Of a DNA stretch of 64,000 nucleotides, positions 50,930 through 60,171 are shown one piece after another. Origin of the DNA: Pseudomonas campi (lineage in GTDB: Bacteria; Pseudomonadota; Gammaproteobacteria; Pseudomonadales; Pseudomonadaceae); NCBI RefSeq assembly GCF_013200955.2, contig NZ_CP053697.2:1736001-1800000 (forward strand), read 5' to 3'. The notes beneath the pieces are model-generated. The model saw nothing but the letters and a program-made list of their open reading frames with translations, was not told the origin of the DNA and ran no database searches. Every line of letters starts with the position of its first letter. Positions within the stretch are counted from its first letter, which is position 1. The position numbers and the translations under genes are program-made.

Positions 50930-51772
50930 ATGAGTGAACTGGCAGACCGGGTGAGGAGTTGGGTTGGTGAGCAGGGTTATCCGTTAGAAATGTTAGTGGC
51001 GAAGGGATTCCGGGAGGGTGGGTTTGTAGCTAGGCAGTCGGAATATTTTCTCGATCACGAAAGCGGAGATAGTCGGGAAATTGATGTGGTTGCTTCAACT
51101 CAAAAAATGATAGGTAATGTGCTTGTCAGAATTACCGTATGTGTTGAGTGTAAGTCGGCTAAGAAACATCCATGGGTTTTGTTTTCATCTAAAGATACGC
51201 GAATTTCTAGCCCGGCTGCAGTTGTTCAGCGTCCTGCAAACTTGTTAGGGTATGAGTTGCTTAAAAGCATTTCTCATAATAAGTATGCGCATAATACTCC
51301 GTTCTTTAAATTGAGTGGTCGAAACGGGTATGCAATGACTGAGGCGTTTACAAGTGGTAAGGATAATGCATACTCGTCCTGTGTCAGCGTTGCAAAGTGC
51401 GCTAGATCACTGACAACAGGTGCGCTGGAGGTGAGCGAGGAACAGGTGCCTCTTTGTGAGATAGTTTTCCCGGTAATATTTTTACAGGGCGCACTATTTG
51501 AATGTCATCAGGATGATGTTGAATTGGAGGTGGCTGAGGTAGGTAGTGCGACTTTAATCTGGCGAAATCAGATATCTAATGTAGGTCACTCGATAATATC
51601 AATTTATACGGAGAAAACTTTGGGGAAGTTGGTTAGAGAGGCCTCTAGGCTGGCTAGCTTCATCTTTGATCAGGTCGATAGTTTTGAGAGAATAGAGAGG
51701 GATTTTCTGAGTAAATATGAAAATCGCTGGAGTATTAAAAACTCTCGGCTTAGCAAGGATAGGAGAGAATAG
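50930..51772 (+). CDS. PD-(D/E)XK nuclease-like protein
   Basis: 280 residues, no characterised relative recognised. The N-terminal part reads like a restriction-endonuclease fold: E20 in YPLEMLVAKGF, then E50-I-D52 (REIDVVAST), and E73-C-K75 (CVECKSA), the expected order E...D...ExK of the PD-(D/E)XK superfamily. The C-terminal half (about 100-280) has no motif I know. GC is about 40% (23 of 60 bases in 51061-51120) in a chromosome well above 60%, so it is horizontally acquired. It is directly joined to the HEPN gene: its TAG is followed at once by the next GTG. Confidence 0.75.
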   Translation: MSELADRVRSWVGEQGYPLEMLVAKGFREGGFVARQSEYFLDHESGDSREIDVVASTQKMIGNVLVRITVCVECKSAKKHPWVLFSSKDTRISSPAAVVQRPANLLGYELLKSISHNKYAHNTPFFKLSGRNGYAMTEAFTSGKDNAYSSCVSVAKCARSLTTGALEVSEEQVPLCEIVFPVIFLQGALFECHQDDVELEVAEVGSATLIWRNQISNVGHSIISIYTEKTLGKLVREASRLASFIFDQVDSFERIERDFLSKYENRWSIKNSRLSKDRRE

Positions 51773-52795
51773 GTGGAGGTCATTTTTAAGAGCTTCATTA
51801 TGCTTGCCAATGCAAGTGTTAAGGGTTCATTTAAGTACAAGAATTTGTTCCAGATTATTCCGGCTCCAGATGACTTTCCACGAGCACCCTGTTTAGAGGC
51901 TCATCATCCATGTTTGTTAGAGCTGAAGTACGAATTTGAATTCGATCCCGATTTAAAGATGCCAGATGGCGAGTTTGTTCCTGACTGGATACAGCAAAAA
52001 GACCGGGAAGGGAAAATTATTCACGAGATTTCTTCCCTCTTCGGTGTGTACTCATTGTCAAATTTTGTTTTCCCGTCGGGTGGGCATAGCTGGAGTATCA
52101 ATACGGAGGATGGGTCTGATTTGGATTTGCAGTGGCGCCAGCTTTCATATTTTGTTGAGGATGGAAGGCATCAACATAAAATAAGCAAATTTACAGATAC
52201 TGGGTGCCTTCCCATGGAGCAGGTTGAGACGTCCAAGGTTTATAATTTTGGCGCTCGATTTATTGGGGACGACTTTTCCATTCCTGACTTTCTGCCGGGA
52301 ATTTTAGACTCCTATTACATTCTTGAGCAGGATGATAGGGATGCTATTTTAAGAGCGGCAAGCATCTTTAATAGCGCTATAAAAATTAAAACGATATCAT
52401 CCTCTATATCATTTGCTACATTCGTATCTTCAATCGAGTCCCTTGTGGACTATCAATATAGAGGGAGTAAGGTTGAGAGTTGTAAGGAATGCAATACGCC
52501 CAGATACTCTGTGACTAGAAAGTTTACCGACTTTCTTAAGCGTTACAGTTCGGATTCTAATGAGCTAGTAAAGTTTTACAAAAGTGCATACGGTCATCGC
52601 TCAAAGATTCTTCATGCTGGAGCCCTTTTTCTAGGTGAGCACATTCCTTTGAGTTGGGCAGAAAGCGACTGGAGTGCATATCACATGCGCTCTGGGATTG
52701 AGCGTATATGCAGAATAGCCTTCGCTAACTGGTTGCTTGAGCGGGCTCAGATGAGAAGGTGTGCAGAATTTTGTGTGCCTGGGGCAGAATACTAA
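51773..52795 (+). CDS. HEPN-motif protein paired with the nuclease gene
   Basis: 340 residues from GTG, with AGGAGA 6 bases upstream inside the end of the previous gene (ATG at codon 10 is the alternative). The N-terminal 180 residues are unrecognised. The C-terminal part has a Cys-x2-Cys (C237, C240, SCKECNTPRYSV) and then AYGHRSKILHAG, giving R276-x4-H281, the catalytic RX4-6H motif of HEPN ribonucleases, in the arrangement of ApeA-like HEPN proteins. Same low GC as the partner. Probable RNase effector or toxin; function inferred. Confidence 0.72.
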   Translation: MEVIFKSFIMLANASVKGSFKYKNLFQIIPAPDDFPRAPCLEAHHPCLLELKYEFEFDPDLKMPDGEFVPDWIQQKDREGKIIHEISSLFGVYSLSNFVFPSGGHSWSINTEDGSDLDLQWRQLSYFVEDGRHQHKISKFTDTGCLPMEQVETSKVYNFGARFIGDDFSIPDFLPGILDSYYILEQDDRDAILRAASIFNSAIKIKTISSSISFATFVSSIESLVDYQYRGSKVESCKECNTPRYSVTRKFTDFLKRYSSDSNELVKFYKSAYGHRSKILHAGALFLGEHIPLSWAESDWSAYHMRSGIERICRIAFANWLLERAQMRRCAEFCVPGAEY

Positions 52796-52837
52796 AGGAA
52801 AAGCACAACTTTCATGCATCTCTGAGTGACTGCTTTT

Positions 52838-53023
52838 GGCCGATTTTGTTGAAAAAGTCGCTTTGCCAAAACGGCCCCAGTCGTGACCGATGAAAACGCC
52901 TTTTCCGCGCGTCGCTACGTGAAATCTGAGCCCGCAAATCTCTGCCGACTTTTAATATTTCAGTGTCAGGCGTTAACTTTTCCGCTGCGGTAACCAGGGC
53001 CGACTTTTTCAACAGAGTCGGCC
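52838..53023. mobile_element. MITE-like element, 186 bp
   Basis: Terminal inverted repeats of 23 bp (52838-52860 and 53001-53023) match at 21 positions, with the core TGTTGAAAAAGTCG. There is no coding capacity inside and no clear target-site duplication. It fills most of the 300-base gap after the HEPN gene and could be a MITE or the collapsed remains of an insertion sequence. Confidence 0.65.
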
Positions 53024-53095
53024 GACTCCTGCCCCTCGATTTTGGCTCCTTGAGCCTCTCGACAACCTCTGCGCAAATCGAGAAGCGGACAACCG

Positions 53096-53461
53096 CTAAG
53101 TATTCTGCGCGATATGCCAGAGCACGCCGCTCGGGTCGAACAGTACGAATTCCCGCATCCCCCAGGGTTGATCGACAAGGTCGCCCATGCGCACGGCAAA
53201 GCGTTCGGCCAGGCCCGATTCGCTCAGGTGGCGGTGCCAGGCGTCGACATCTTCTACCAGCAGGTGCATAACGAAGTTCTCCGCCTGTTCGCGCACATAG
53301 AAGTTCTGCAGCAGGAAGCTGCAGTTGCTGAGGCGCATATAGGCCAGGTTGTCGTCGCTCCAGGCCATGCTGAAGCCCAGGGCCTGGTAGAAGTCCTGGG
53401 AGCGGGCGAAGTCTCTGGCGGGCACCAGGGTCTTGAGTTCCACGCTGTTGAGGTTGCTCAT
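53096..53461 (-). CDS. VOC-family (glyoxalase/bleomycin-resistance) protein
   Basis: 121 residues, one vicinal-oxygen-chelate domain with two beta-alpha-beta-beta-beta units. Candidate ligands are E8, H65 (NFVMHLLVED) and the FDPSGVLWHI end. Substrate and activity unknown; many such proteins bind small hydrophobic or thiol compounds. Starts 18 bases after the COQ4-like gene, so probably the same transcript. Confidence 0.85.
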   Translation of the reverse strand: MSNLNSVELKTLVPARDFARSQDFYQALGFSMAWSDDNLAYMRLSNCSFLLQNFYVREQAENFVMHLLVEDVDAWHRHLSESGLAERFAVRMGDLVDQPWGMREFVLFDPSGVLWHIAQNT

Positions 53462-53479
53462 CGGCGGTCTTCCTTGCGG

Positions 53480-54097
53480 TCAGTACAGGTCGTTGCGTTT
53501 GGCTGGCTTGATCACCTGGAAGAAGCTGTAGCCCAGACCGATATCGGTCACCACGCGGGTGCAGACGGCGGGGATGGCGATCAGCGCGTGGATCAGCATG
53601 GCCGTGGCCGCGTAGGCGCCGAATTCGATAGCGCGCAGGGGCAGCGGCAGAGGATCGCGGCGGCTCTCCAGCAGCTCCTGGCGCAGGGCGGGCAGGTCGG
53701 GCCAGTGCTCGCTGTCGATCTGCGTGCGCATGCCTTGCGGGTAGAGGTTGCGGCTGCGGCAGCCGCGGCGGAAGGCGCGCCACATGCGTTTGGGTTCGAG
53801 CACCAGGCCGGTGGAGAGGGCGATCAGGTTCATGGTGCCGAGCAGTGGTGAATGGAACATCGAGCCGGTGCCCAGTTCCCAGGCGCTGACTTCGCCCTCG
53901 CCGATGCGCCCGGTGCTGTAGCCGGTCGCGACGTGGTGCAGGTCGTGGTACTTGAGGTAGCGGTGGCGGGTTTCGATATTCGGCAGCGGCACCAGCAGGC
54001 AGCCGGTGTAGACCGGCACGGTGCAGGCTTGGCGGTCGGCGGTGTCGGCAAAGCCGCAGCGGCGGTAGAAGGCCGCCAGTTCTTCCTTGAGCGTCAT
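53480..54097 (-). CDS. COQ4-like protein
   Basis: 205 residues. It contains H51-D-L-H-H55 followed by 11 residues and E67, the HDxxH-x11-E zinc motif that defines COQ4. COQ4 acts in coenzyme Q synthesis in eukaryotes, where C1 modification of the ring has been assigned to it. The C-terminal part has a hydrophobic segment (AATAMLIHALIAIPAV). ATG 54097 was chosen; the upstream in-frame extension runs into the palindrome. No ubi gene is near, so the bacterial role is open. Confidence 0.75.
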   Translation of the reverse strand: MTLKEELAAFYRRCGFADTADRQACTVPVYTGCLLVPLPNIETRHRYLKYHDLHHVATGYSTGRIGEGEVSAWELGTGSMFHSPLLGTMNLIALSTGLVLEPKRMWRAFRRGCRSRNLYPQGMRTQIDSEHWPDLPALRQELLESRRDPLPLPLRAIEFGAYAATAMLIHALIAIPAVCTRVVTDIGLGYSFFQVIKPAKRNDLY

Positions 54098-54114
54098 GGG
54101 TTCTTCCTTGTGTT

Positions 54115-54193
54115 TGTAGGAGCCAGGGGGACGCCTAGTCCTTGCTGGCGATCTTGGCAAGTCAAAAGCATCGCCAGCAAGCTGGCTCCTACA
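54115..54193. repeat. Damaged copy of the GTAGGAGCCAGC palindrome
   Basis: The right arm (54170-54193) is intact. The left arm is split into TGTAGGAGCCAG (54115-54126) and CTTGCTGGCGAT (54141-54152) by 14 extra bases (54127-54140). The intact relative is at 42322-42388. It lies between the bat operon and the COQ4-like gene. Confidence 0.85.
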
Positions 54194-54219
54194 GGGTTAG
54201 CGGGCAATCCCCGAGGGGG

Positions 54220-55857
54220 TTAGCGGGGGTAGAGCGGCGGTAGCGGGCTGGGTTCCTGCTGGCTGCTTGGGGCTTCCAGGGCTGGCAGGCTGCGGATGGC
54301 CTTCCACAGGCTTTCGCCTTGCCAGTGCTGGCCGCTCTCGCTGTACAGCGCGCCGTTGAGGCCATCCAGCGCATCGGACAGCGGCACGAAGCGGGCGGCC
54401 ATATCGGCCAGGGTTTCCGGTTGCTGGCGCGCCCAGGCGTCGAGGGCCTGGCGGGTGGCCTGGCTGTCGTTGGCCAGGCAGGCGCGCTTGAGGTCGTCGA
54501 GCAGGGTGCGTGGGCTGGGGCCGGTTTGCGCCGTCGGCAGGATCGCCGGTTGGCGCCGAGCGCGCCACCACAGGCCGAAGCCGAGCAGGGTGGTGCAGGC
54601 GAGCAGGGCGCTGCTCAGTTGCCAGAGCCACAGCAGCGGCACCTCGCCAACCCCGAGGGGCGCCGGGCTGTCGACCGGAGTGTCCACTTCCAGGGCCGGG
54701 TTGATCGCGACTTCCAGGGTGCGGGCCGGCAGGCTGGTGCGTTCCAGGCGGTCCTCGTGGGTGTTCCACCACACCACCTCGACGGGCGCCAGGTCGATCC
54801 GTCCGCTGCGGCTGGCGACCAGGGCTTCGCGCTCCTCGCGGCTGCCGATCATGCCGCGTTCGCCGCTCTCGTTATTCAGCAATGGCTGGTCCGGATAGCG
54901 GCGCAGGCCGTCGCTCTGGCTGGGGGGGAGCGGCGGCAACTGGGCGCTGGACAGGCCCTCGGCGCGCAGCATGATGTTGCGCGTCAGTGAGTCGCCAGCG
55001 CGCACCTTGTTCGGCTCCGGGCTCCAGGCTTCGGCCAGGCTGAGGGCGCGGGCGGGCAGCCACGGCGCATCCTTGGGATAGCTGGCGGGCTTGGCCTTGA
55101 CCGTCAGCGGGATTTCCGGCGATTTCACCCGGGTCTGCCGGCCGGGGCGCGGGCCGAAGGGGTTGAAGTCGCCATCGGCGGAACGGTCCACCGGCGTGGC
55201 GCTGAACAGCTGCGCGGGGATGCTCAGCTCGCCGCTTTTCTGCGGGAAGATCGCATAACGCACTTCGATCACGCCGTGGCGCACGCCATTGATGGTCTTC
55301 TCGTAGGTGCGCGGCTCACCCAGCTGCTCGACCAGGGCGTCGGCGACCTGCAACTGGGTCAGGCTGCTGTCGTCATACAGCGATACCGAGTGGTAGATGC
55401 GCAGGGTCAGTACCGCCTGGGCCTGCACGTAGACGCTTTCCTGATCCAGGCTGGAGTCGATGAAGATCGGCGCCAGCTTGCCGCCACTGTCGCTGCCGTC
55501 GGCCTTGAGGATTTGCAGGGTGATGGCCTGGCTGCTGGCATCGCCCATCTGCAACGGTGGAATCACCACATAGCCGCTTTGCTTGGGCAGCAGGGTGACG
55601 ATCCAGCGGGTGGTGGCCTGGGTCTTGCCATCGAAGGTGGCCAGGCGGTTTTCCTGGCGCGTGCTGATGACCTCGAACAATGGCTCCAGCGGCGCCAGGT
55701 CGGGTTTGCCAAACACCGTGACATCATCCGATTCGAGGATCAGGTCGAGGCTTTCCCCCTCGCTCAGGCGGGCGCGGTCGACCGTGGCGGTCAGGCTGGC
55801 GGCGCTGGCCTGCAGGGCGAAGAGGCTGAGAAAGAGGACGCAAAGCAGGCGGCTCAT
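54220..55857 (-). CDS. batD: BatD-like oxygen-tolerance protein
   Basis: 545 residues. Signal peptide at residues 1-20, then a long periplasmic region with beta-rich BatD repeats (LTATVDRARLSEGESLDLILE, STRQENRLATFDG), a membrane helix near residue 405, and a cytoplasmic tail. Last gene of the MoxR/Bat operon; overlaps the VWA-TPR gene by 4 bp. In other bacteria Bat proteins affect aerotolerance or envelope stress. Confidence 0.88.
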   Translation of the reverse strand: MSRLLCVLFLSLFALQASAASLTATVDRARLSEGESLDLILESDDVTVFGKPDLAPLEPLFEVISTRQENRLATFDGKTQATTRWIVTLLPKQSGYVVIPPLQMGDASSQAITLQILKADGSDSGGKLAPIFIDSSLDQESVYVQAQAVLTLRIYHSVSLYDDSSLTQLQVADALVEQLGEPRTYEKTINGVRHGVIEVRYAIFPQKSGELSIPAQLFSATPVDRSADGDFNPFGPRPGRQTRVKSPEIPLTVKAKPASYPKDAPWLPARALSLAEAWSPEPNKVRAGDSLTRNIMLRAEGLSSAQLPPLPPSQSDGLRRYPDQPLLNNESGERGMIGSREEREALVASRSGRIDLAPVEVVWWNTHEDRLERTSLPARTLEVAINPALEVDTPVDSPAPLGVGEVPLLWLWQLSSALLACTTLLGFGLWWRARRQPAILPTAQTGPSPRTLLDDLKRACLANDSQATRQALDAWARQQPETLADMAARFVPLSDALDGLNGALYSESGQHWQGESLWKAIRSLPALEAPSSQQEPSPLPPLYPR

Positions 55858-57638
55858 CGAGACTGTTCCTGACGCTGTTGCTGTTCATAGAGAAATTTAC
55901 GCCGCAGCAGCTCGCCGGGTTCGTCCGGGATCTGCCGCAGCCATTGTTCCAGGGCATCGCGCTGCTCGTCGCCGAGGGCCTGGCCGCTGCCGCCCTGGGC
56001 CTCGGCTGCATCACCGTCCTGCGCGGCCTGGGCCTGGTTTTCACTGCTGCCTTCGTCGGGCTTCTGCGCCGAGCCTTCACTCTGTTGCTCGCCCGGCTTG
56101 GCGGGTTTTTCGGCAGTCGGCTGCTCGGCAGCGTCTTCTCCGCTCGGCTGCGACTGTGGTTCGCCGGAGGAGGGTTGCTGCTGGCCAGGGCTGCCCGACT
56201 GCGGCTGTTCGTTGCCTGGCTGCTGCGGCTCACCCTCTTGCCCGGATTGCTGCTGTTGTTGCTGTTGCTGTTTTTGCTGCTGCAGCAATTGCTCGACCAG
56301 GGTCTTGTTCTGCTGCGCGGCATGCAGGTCCGGCTGTTGCTCCAGGGCCTGTTCATAGGCATCGAGGGCCGCTTCCAGTTCGTTGCTCCGAGCCAGGGCA
56401 TTGCCGCGGTTGTAGTGGGCGCTGGCGCTGTCGCTCTGGGCGAAGCGCTCGGCCGCGGCGGGGTAGTCGCCGGCGCGATAGAGGGCTTCGCCCTGCCACT
56501 GCGGATCGGCAAAACGCTCGGCGGCTTCCTTGGGTTTCTCCGCCTGCAGCAGGCGCTGGCCTTGCTGGTCCGGGCGCAGCCACAGGTCGCGGAATTCGAA
56601 GGCGTAGCTGGGCTGTGGCAGGGCCAGCAGCAGCGGCAAGCAGAACAGCCAGCCACGGCGTCCGGCACAGGCGGCCAGCAACAGCAGCGGCAGCAACAGC
56701 CAGTGGCCCTGGTCGGCCCAGGTGGTCAGCTGGGTTGGTTCGCCGTCTTCGCGCAGGCTCTGCGGGCCGTCGAACAGGCCGAGGCCGCGCAGGTCGCGGT
56801 CATCCAGGCTGGCCTGGCGATACTGACCGCCCAGCTCGCTGGCGAAGCGTTTGAGGCCGGCGGCATCCAGGCGCGGCACCAGGATCGCGCCCTGGGCATC
56901 CTTGAGGAAGCTGCCGTCTTCGCCGAGGATCGGCGCGCCCTGCGGCGTACCGATGCCGAGGATGCGCAGCTGCGCGCTGCGCTTGCCCAGCACGCGCTGA
57001 ATGCCGCTGCGCTCGTCCGGGCTCAGTTCGCTGGTGATCAGCAGCAGGCGGCCGCGGCCCTGGGCGCCCTGTTCGAGCAGGCTGATGGCCTTGCTCATGG
57101 CCACGTCGGCGCGTCGCCCCGGCTCCGGCATGATCGACGGCTTGAGTGCATCCAGCAGGTTGCTGGCGGTGGCCAGGTCATCGGACAGCGGCACCAGGGT
57201 ATGCGCGCTGCCGGCATACACCAGGATCGCGGTCTGCGCATCCTGGCGCGCGTGCAGCAGGTCGAGCAGCTTGCGCTTGGCCTGGCTCAGGCGGTCTGGC
57301 GCGGCATCGCCGGCGAGCATCGCCGGGGTCAGTTCGAGCATCACCACCAGCGGGTCGGCGCGTTTCTGGCTGGCCTGCTCCATGCGCTGCCAGCTGGGGC
57401 CGAGCAGGGCCAGGATGGCCAGCAGCCAGCCCAGGCCAAGGGCGATCCACGGCAGGCGATTCTGCCGCGTGCGCCCGCCGGTGAGCAGGGCGCTCTGGAA
57501 CAGCGCCGGCAGCAGCAGTTGCCAGCGCCCGCTGCGCCGCTCGCGGTGCCACAGCTGCCAGAGCAGCCAGGCGCACAGGGGCAGCAGAACCAGGCTCCAG
57601 GGGCGCAGCCAGTGTGGCCAGAGTGCGGCGAAATCCAT
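55854..57638 (-). CDS. batB: VWA-TPR fusion protein (BatB/BatC-like)
   Basis: 594 residues. Two N-terminal helices (about 12-30 and 63-80), then a VWA domain whose MIDAS position reads E102-L-T104-P-A106 instead of DxSxS, so metal binding is probably lost. A second pair of hydrophobic segments follows near 330-365, then a TPR unit (about 395-460) and a Gln/Pro/Glu-rich tail with a run of eight Gln. The BatB and BatC functions appear fused. Overlaps neighbours by 1 and 4 bp. Confidence 0.87.
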   Translation of the reverse strand: MDFAALWPHWLRPWSLVLLPLCAWLLWQLWHRERRSGRWQLLLPALFQSALLTGGRTRQNRLPWIALGLGWLLAILALLGPSWQRMEQASQKRADPLVVMLELTPAMLAGDAAPDRLSQAKRKLLDLLHARQDAQTAILVYAGSAHTLVPLSDDLATASNLLDALKPSIMPEPGRRADVAMSKAISLLEQGAQGRGRLLLITSELSPDERSGIQRVLGKRSAQLRILGIGTPQGAPILGEDGSFLKDAQGAILVPRLDAAGLKRFASELGGQYRQASLDDRDLRGLGLFDGPQSLREDGEPTQLTTWADQGHWLLLPLLLLAACAGRRGWLFCLPLLLALPQPSYAFEFRDLWLRPDQQGQRLLQAEKPKEAAERFADPQWQGEALYRAGDYPAAAERFAQSDSASAHYNRGNALARSNELEAALDAYEQALEQQPDLHAAQQNKTLVEQLLQQQKQQQQQQQQSGQEGEPQQPGNEQPQSGSPGQQQPSSGEPQSQPSGEDAAEQPTAEKPAKPGEQQSEGSAQKPDEGSSENQAQAAQDGDAAEAQGGSGQALGDEQRDALEQWLRQIPDEPGELLRRKFLYEQQQRQEQSR

Positions 57639-58657
57639 CAGCTGTTTCTCCGCAGGCGCTGGCTGAGGGTCTGCAGGCTGTGCGGCCACAATTCATGGGC
57701 CACCAGCAGCAGGCTGAGCAGCAGCGCCGCGCCGAGCGACCAGCCGTACAGCGCCAGGGCAGGGCGCGCGCGGGTCGGCAGTTGGGCGGCCGGTTCCAGG
57801 TGGTCGAGGGCGGCCTCGATATCCTGCAATTCCTCGCTGGTGCGCGCGCGGAAGTAGCTGCCGCCGGTCTGTTCGGCGATGTCGATGAGGGTCGCTTCGT
57901 CCAGGTCGATACCGGGGCTGAGGCCGAGCATGCCCATGATCCCGCTTTGCTCGGGGTCGGCACCGACACCGATGGTGTAGATCTTCACCCTTTCCTCGGC
58001 GGCCAGGCGCGCGGCGGTACGTGGCTCGATCTCGCCGCCGTTGTTGGCGCCGTCGGTGATCAGCACCAGCACGCGGCTGTCGGCCGGGCGCTGGCGCAGG
58101 CGTTTGACCGCCAGGCCGATGGCGTCGCCGATGGCGGTCTGCGGGCCGGCGATATTGATCAGCGCCTCATCCAGCCAGACCCGCACGGTGTGGCGGTCGA
58201 AGGTCAGCGGCGATTGCAGGTAGGCACGGCTGCCGAACAGGATCAGGCCGACGCGATCGCCCTGGCGATCTTCGATAAAGTCGCCGAACAGCTGCTTGAC
58301 CAGCTCCAGGCGCGAGACTTCCTCGCCGTCCCACTGCATGTCGCGCTGTTCCATGGAGCCGGACACGTCCACCGCCAGCAGCAGGTCGCGGCCGCTGGCC
58401 GGCAAGGGCAGCGGCTCGCCGACCCATTCCGGGCGTGCCGTGGCGAGCAGCAGCAACAGCCAGAGCAGGGCGAACGGTGCCTGCTGACGCCAGGCTGGCA
58501 GGCTGGCACGGGCGCGGCGGCCGCTGAGGCCTTCCAGCTCGTGGAGGAAGCTGATCTTCAGCGCCGCTTCGCCGCTGTCCGCCACCGGCAGCAGCAGGCG
58601 CAGCAGCCAGGGCAGCGGGGCGAGGAGAAAGGCCCAGGGCCAGGCGAACTCAAACAT
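57638..58657 (-). CDS. batA: VWA-domain protein BatA
   Basis: 339 residues. N-terminal helices (about 8-25, 60-75), a VWA domain with an intact MIDAS D97-V-S99-G-S101, and a C-terminal helix (about 310-330) that anchors it in the inner membrane. It likely works with the preceding MoxR ATPase and the degenerate VWA protein. ATG 58657 overlaps the DUF4381 stop by 8 bp. Confidence 0.9.
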   Translation of the reverse strand: MFEFAWPWAFLLAPLPWLLRLLLPVADSGEAALKISFLHELEGLSGRRARASLPAWRQQAPFALLWLLLLLATARPEWVGEPLPLPASGRDLLLAVDVSGSMEQRDMQWDGEEVSRLELVKQLFGDFIEDRQGDRVGLILFGSRAYLQSPLTFDRHTVRVWLDEALINIAGPQTAIGDAIGLAVKRLRQRPADSRVLVLITDGANNGGEIEPRTAARLAAEERVKIYTIGVGADPEQSGIMGMLGLSPGIDLDEATLIDIAEQTGGSYFRARTSEELQDIEAALDHLEPAAQLPTRARPALALYGWSLGAALLLSLLLVAHELWPHSLQTLSQRLRRNS

Positions 58658-59140
58658 GCTTGCGAATCCAGGTGTCGACGGCCTGGCTGAGGCCGGCGAT
58701 TGCCTTGTCATCCAGGGTGCAGCCGGCGCGGTAACCACCTTCCACCAGCACCATGTAGCGCGTCAGTCCGGCGGCCGGGCAGCGACTGTCGAGGAAGGCC
58801 AGCCAGGCGCGGCCGCTCAGGGTGTGGCTGTGATCCTGCGGGTAGTGGGCACGGCACAGGCGCTTGAGCAGGGCATTCAATTGCTGCAGCCAGGGGCCGG
58901 CAGGCACGCCGTCGTAGGGTTTGCTCAGGCGCTCCAGCTCGGCCAGGGCGGCCAGGCGCAGCGGGTCGAGCTGTATTTCGGTCTGTTTCGCCTGTTTCTT
59001 CTTGGGCAGGTAGCGGCGCAGGTACCACAGGCCCCAGAGCAACAGCGGCAGCAACACGACGAGCAGCCACCAGCCGGGCGCCGGCGGCCACCAGGCCACA
59101 GGCGGCGGGGCGATGGTCGGTTGCAGCTGGTCGAGCGGGT

Positions 59141-59144
<4 letters not shown>
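58650..59144 (-). CDS. DUF4381 membrane protein
   Basis: 164 residues. One helix near residues 25-43 (APGWWLLVVLLPLLLWGLW), a basic stretch (RRYLPKKKQAKQTE), then a helical domain. DUF4381 is found in MoxR-Bat operons. The ATG overlaps the DUF58 stop by 4 bp. Confidence 0.87.
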
Positions 59145-60085
<941 letters not shown>

Positions 60086-60095
60086 GGGGTTAGCG

Positions 60096-60156
60096 CGTAG
60101 CCCGGATGCAATCCGGGAACGAAGTGTGGAAATTCCCGGATTGCATCCGGGCTACG
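60096..60156. repeat. REP-like 24-bp palindrome between moxR and DUF58
   Basis: Perfect 24-bp inverted repeat (arms 60096-60119 and 60133-60156) with 13 bases between. Twenty bases of each arm are identical to the repeat at 7152-7208. It starts 10 bases upstream of the DUF58 start codon, so it would lie in the operon's mRNA. Confidence 0.9.
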
Positions 60157-60171
60157 GGGCGATGTTGCGCG

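Noticed and set aside
50679-53023. Prophage or integrative element
   Set aside because: No integrase, phage structural gene, tRNA target or attachment repeats were found; only two genes and one MITE-like element.
55878-57857. Open frame of 659 codons opposite the VWA-TPR gene
   Set aside because: Mirror of a high-GC coding strand; the minus-strand proteins match Bat families and overlap correctly.
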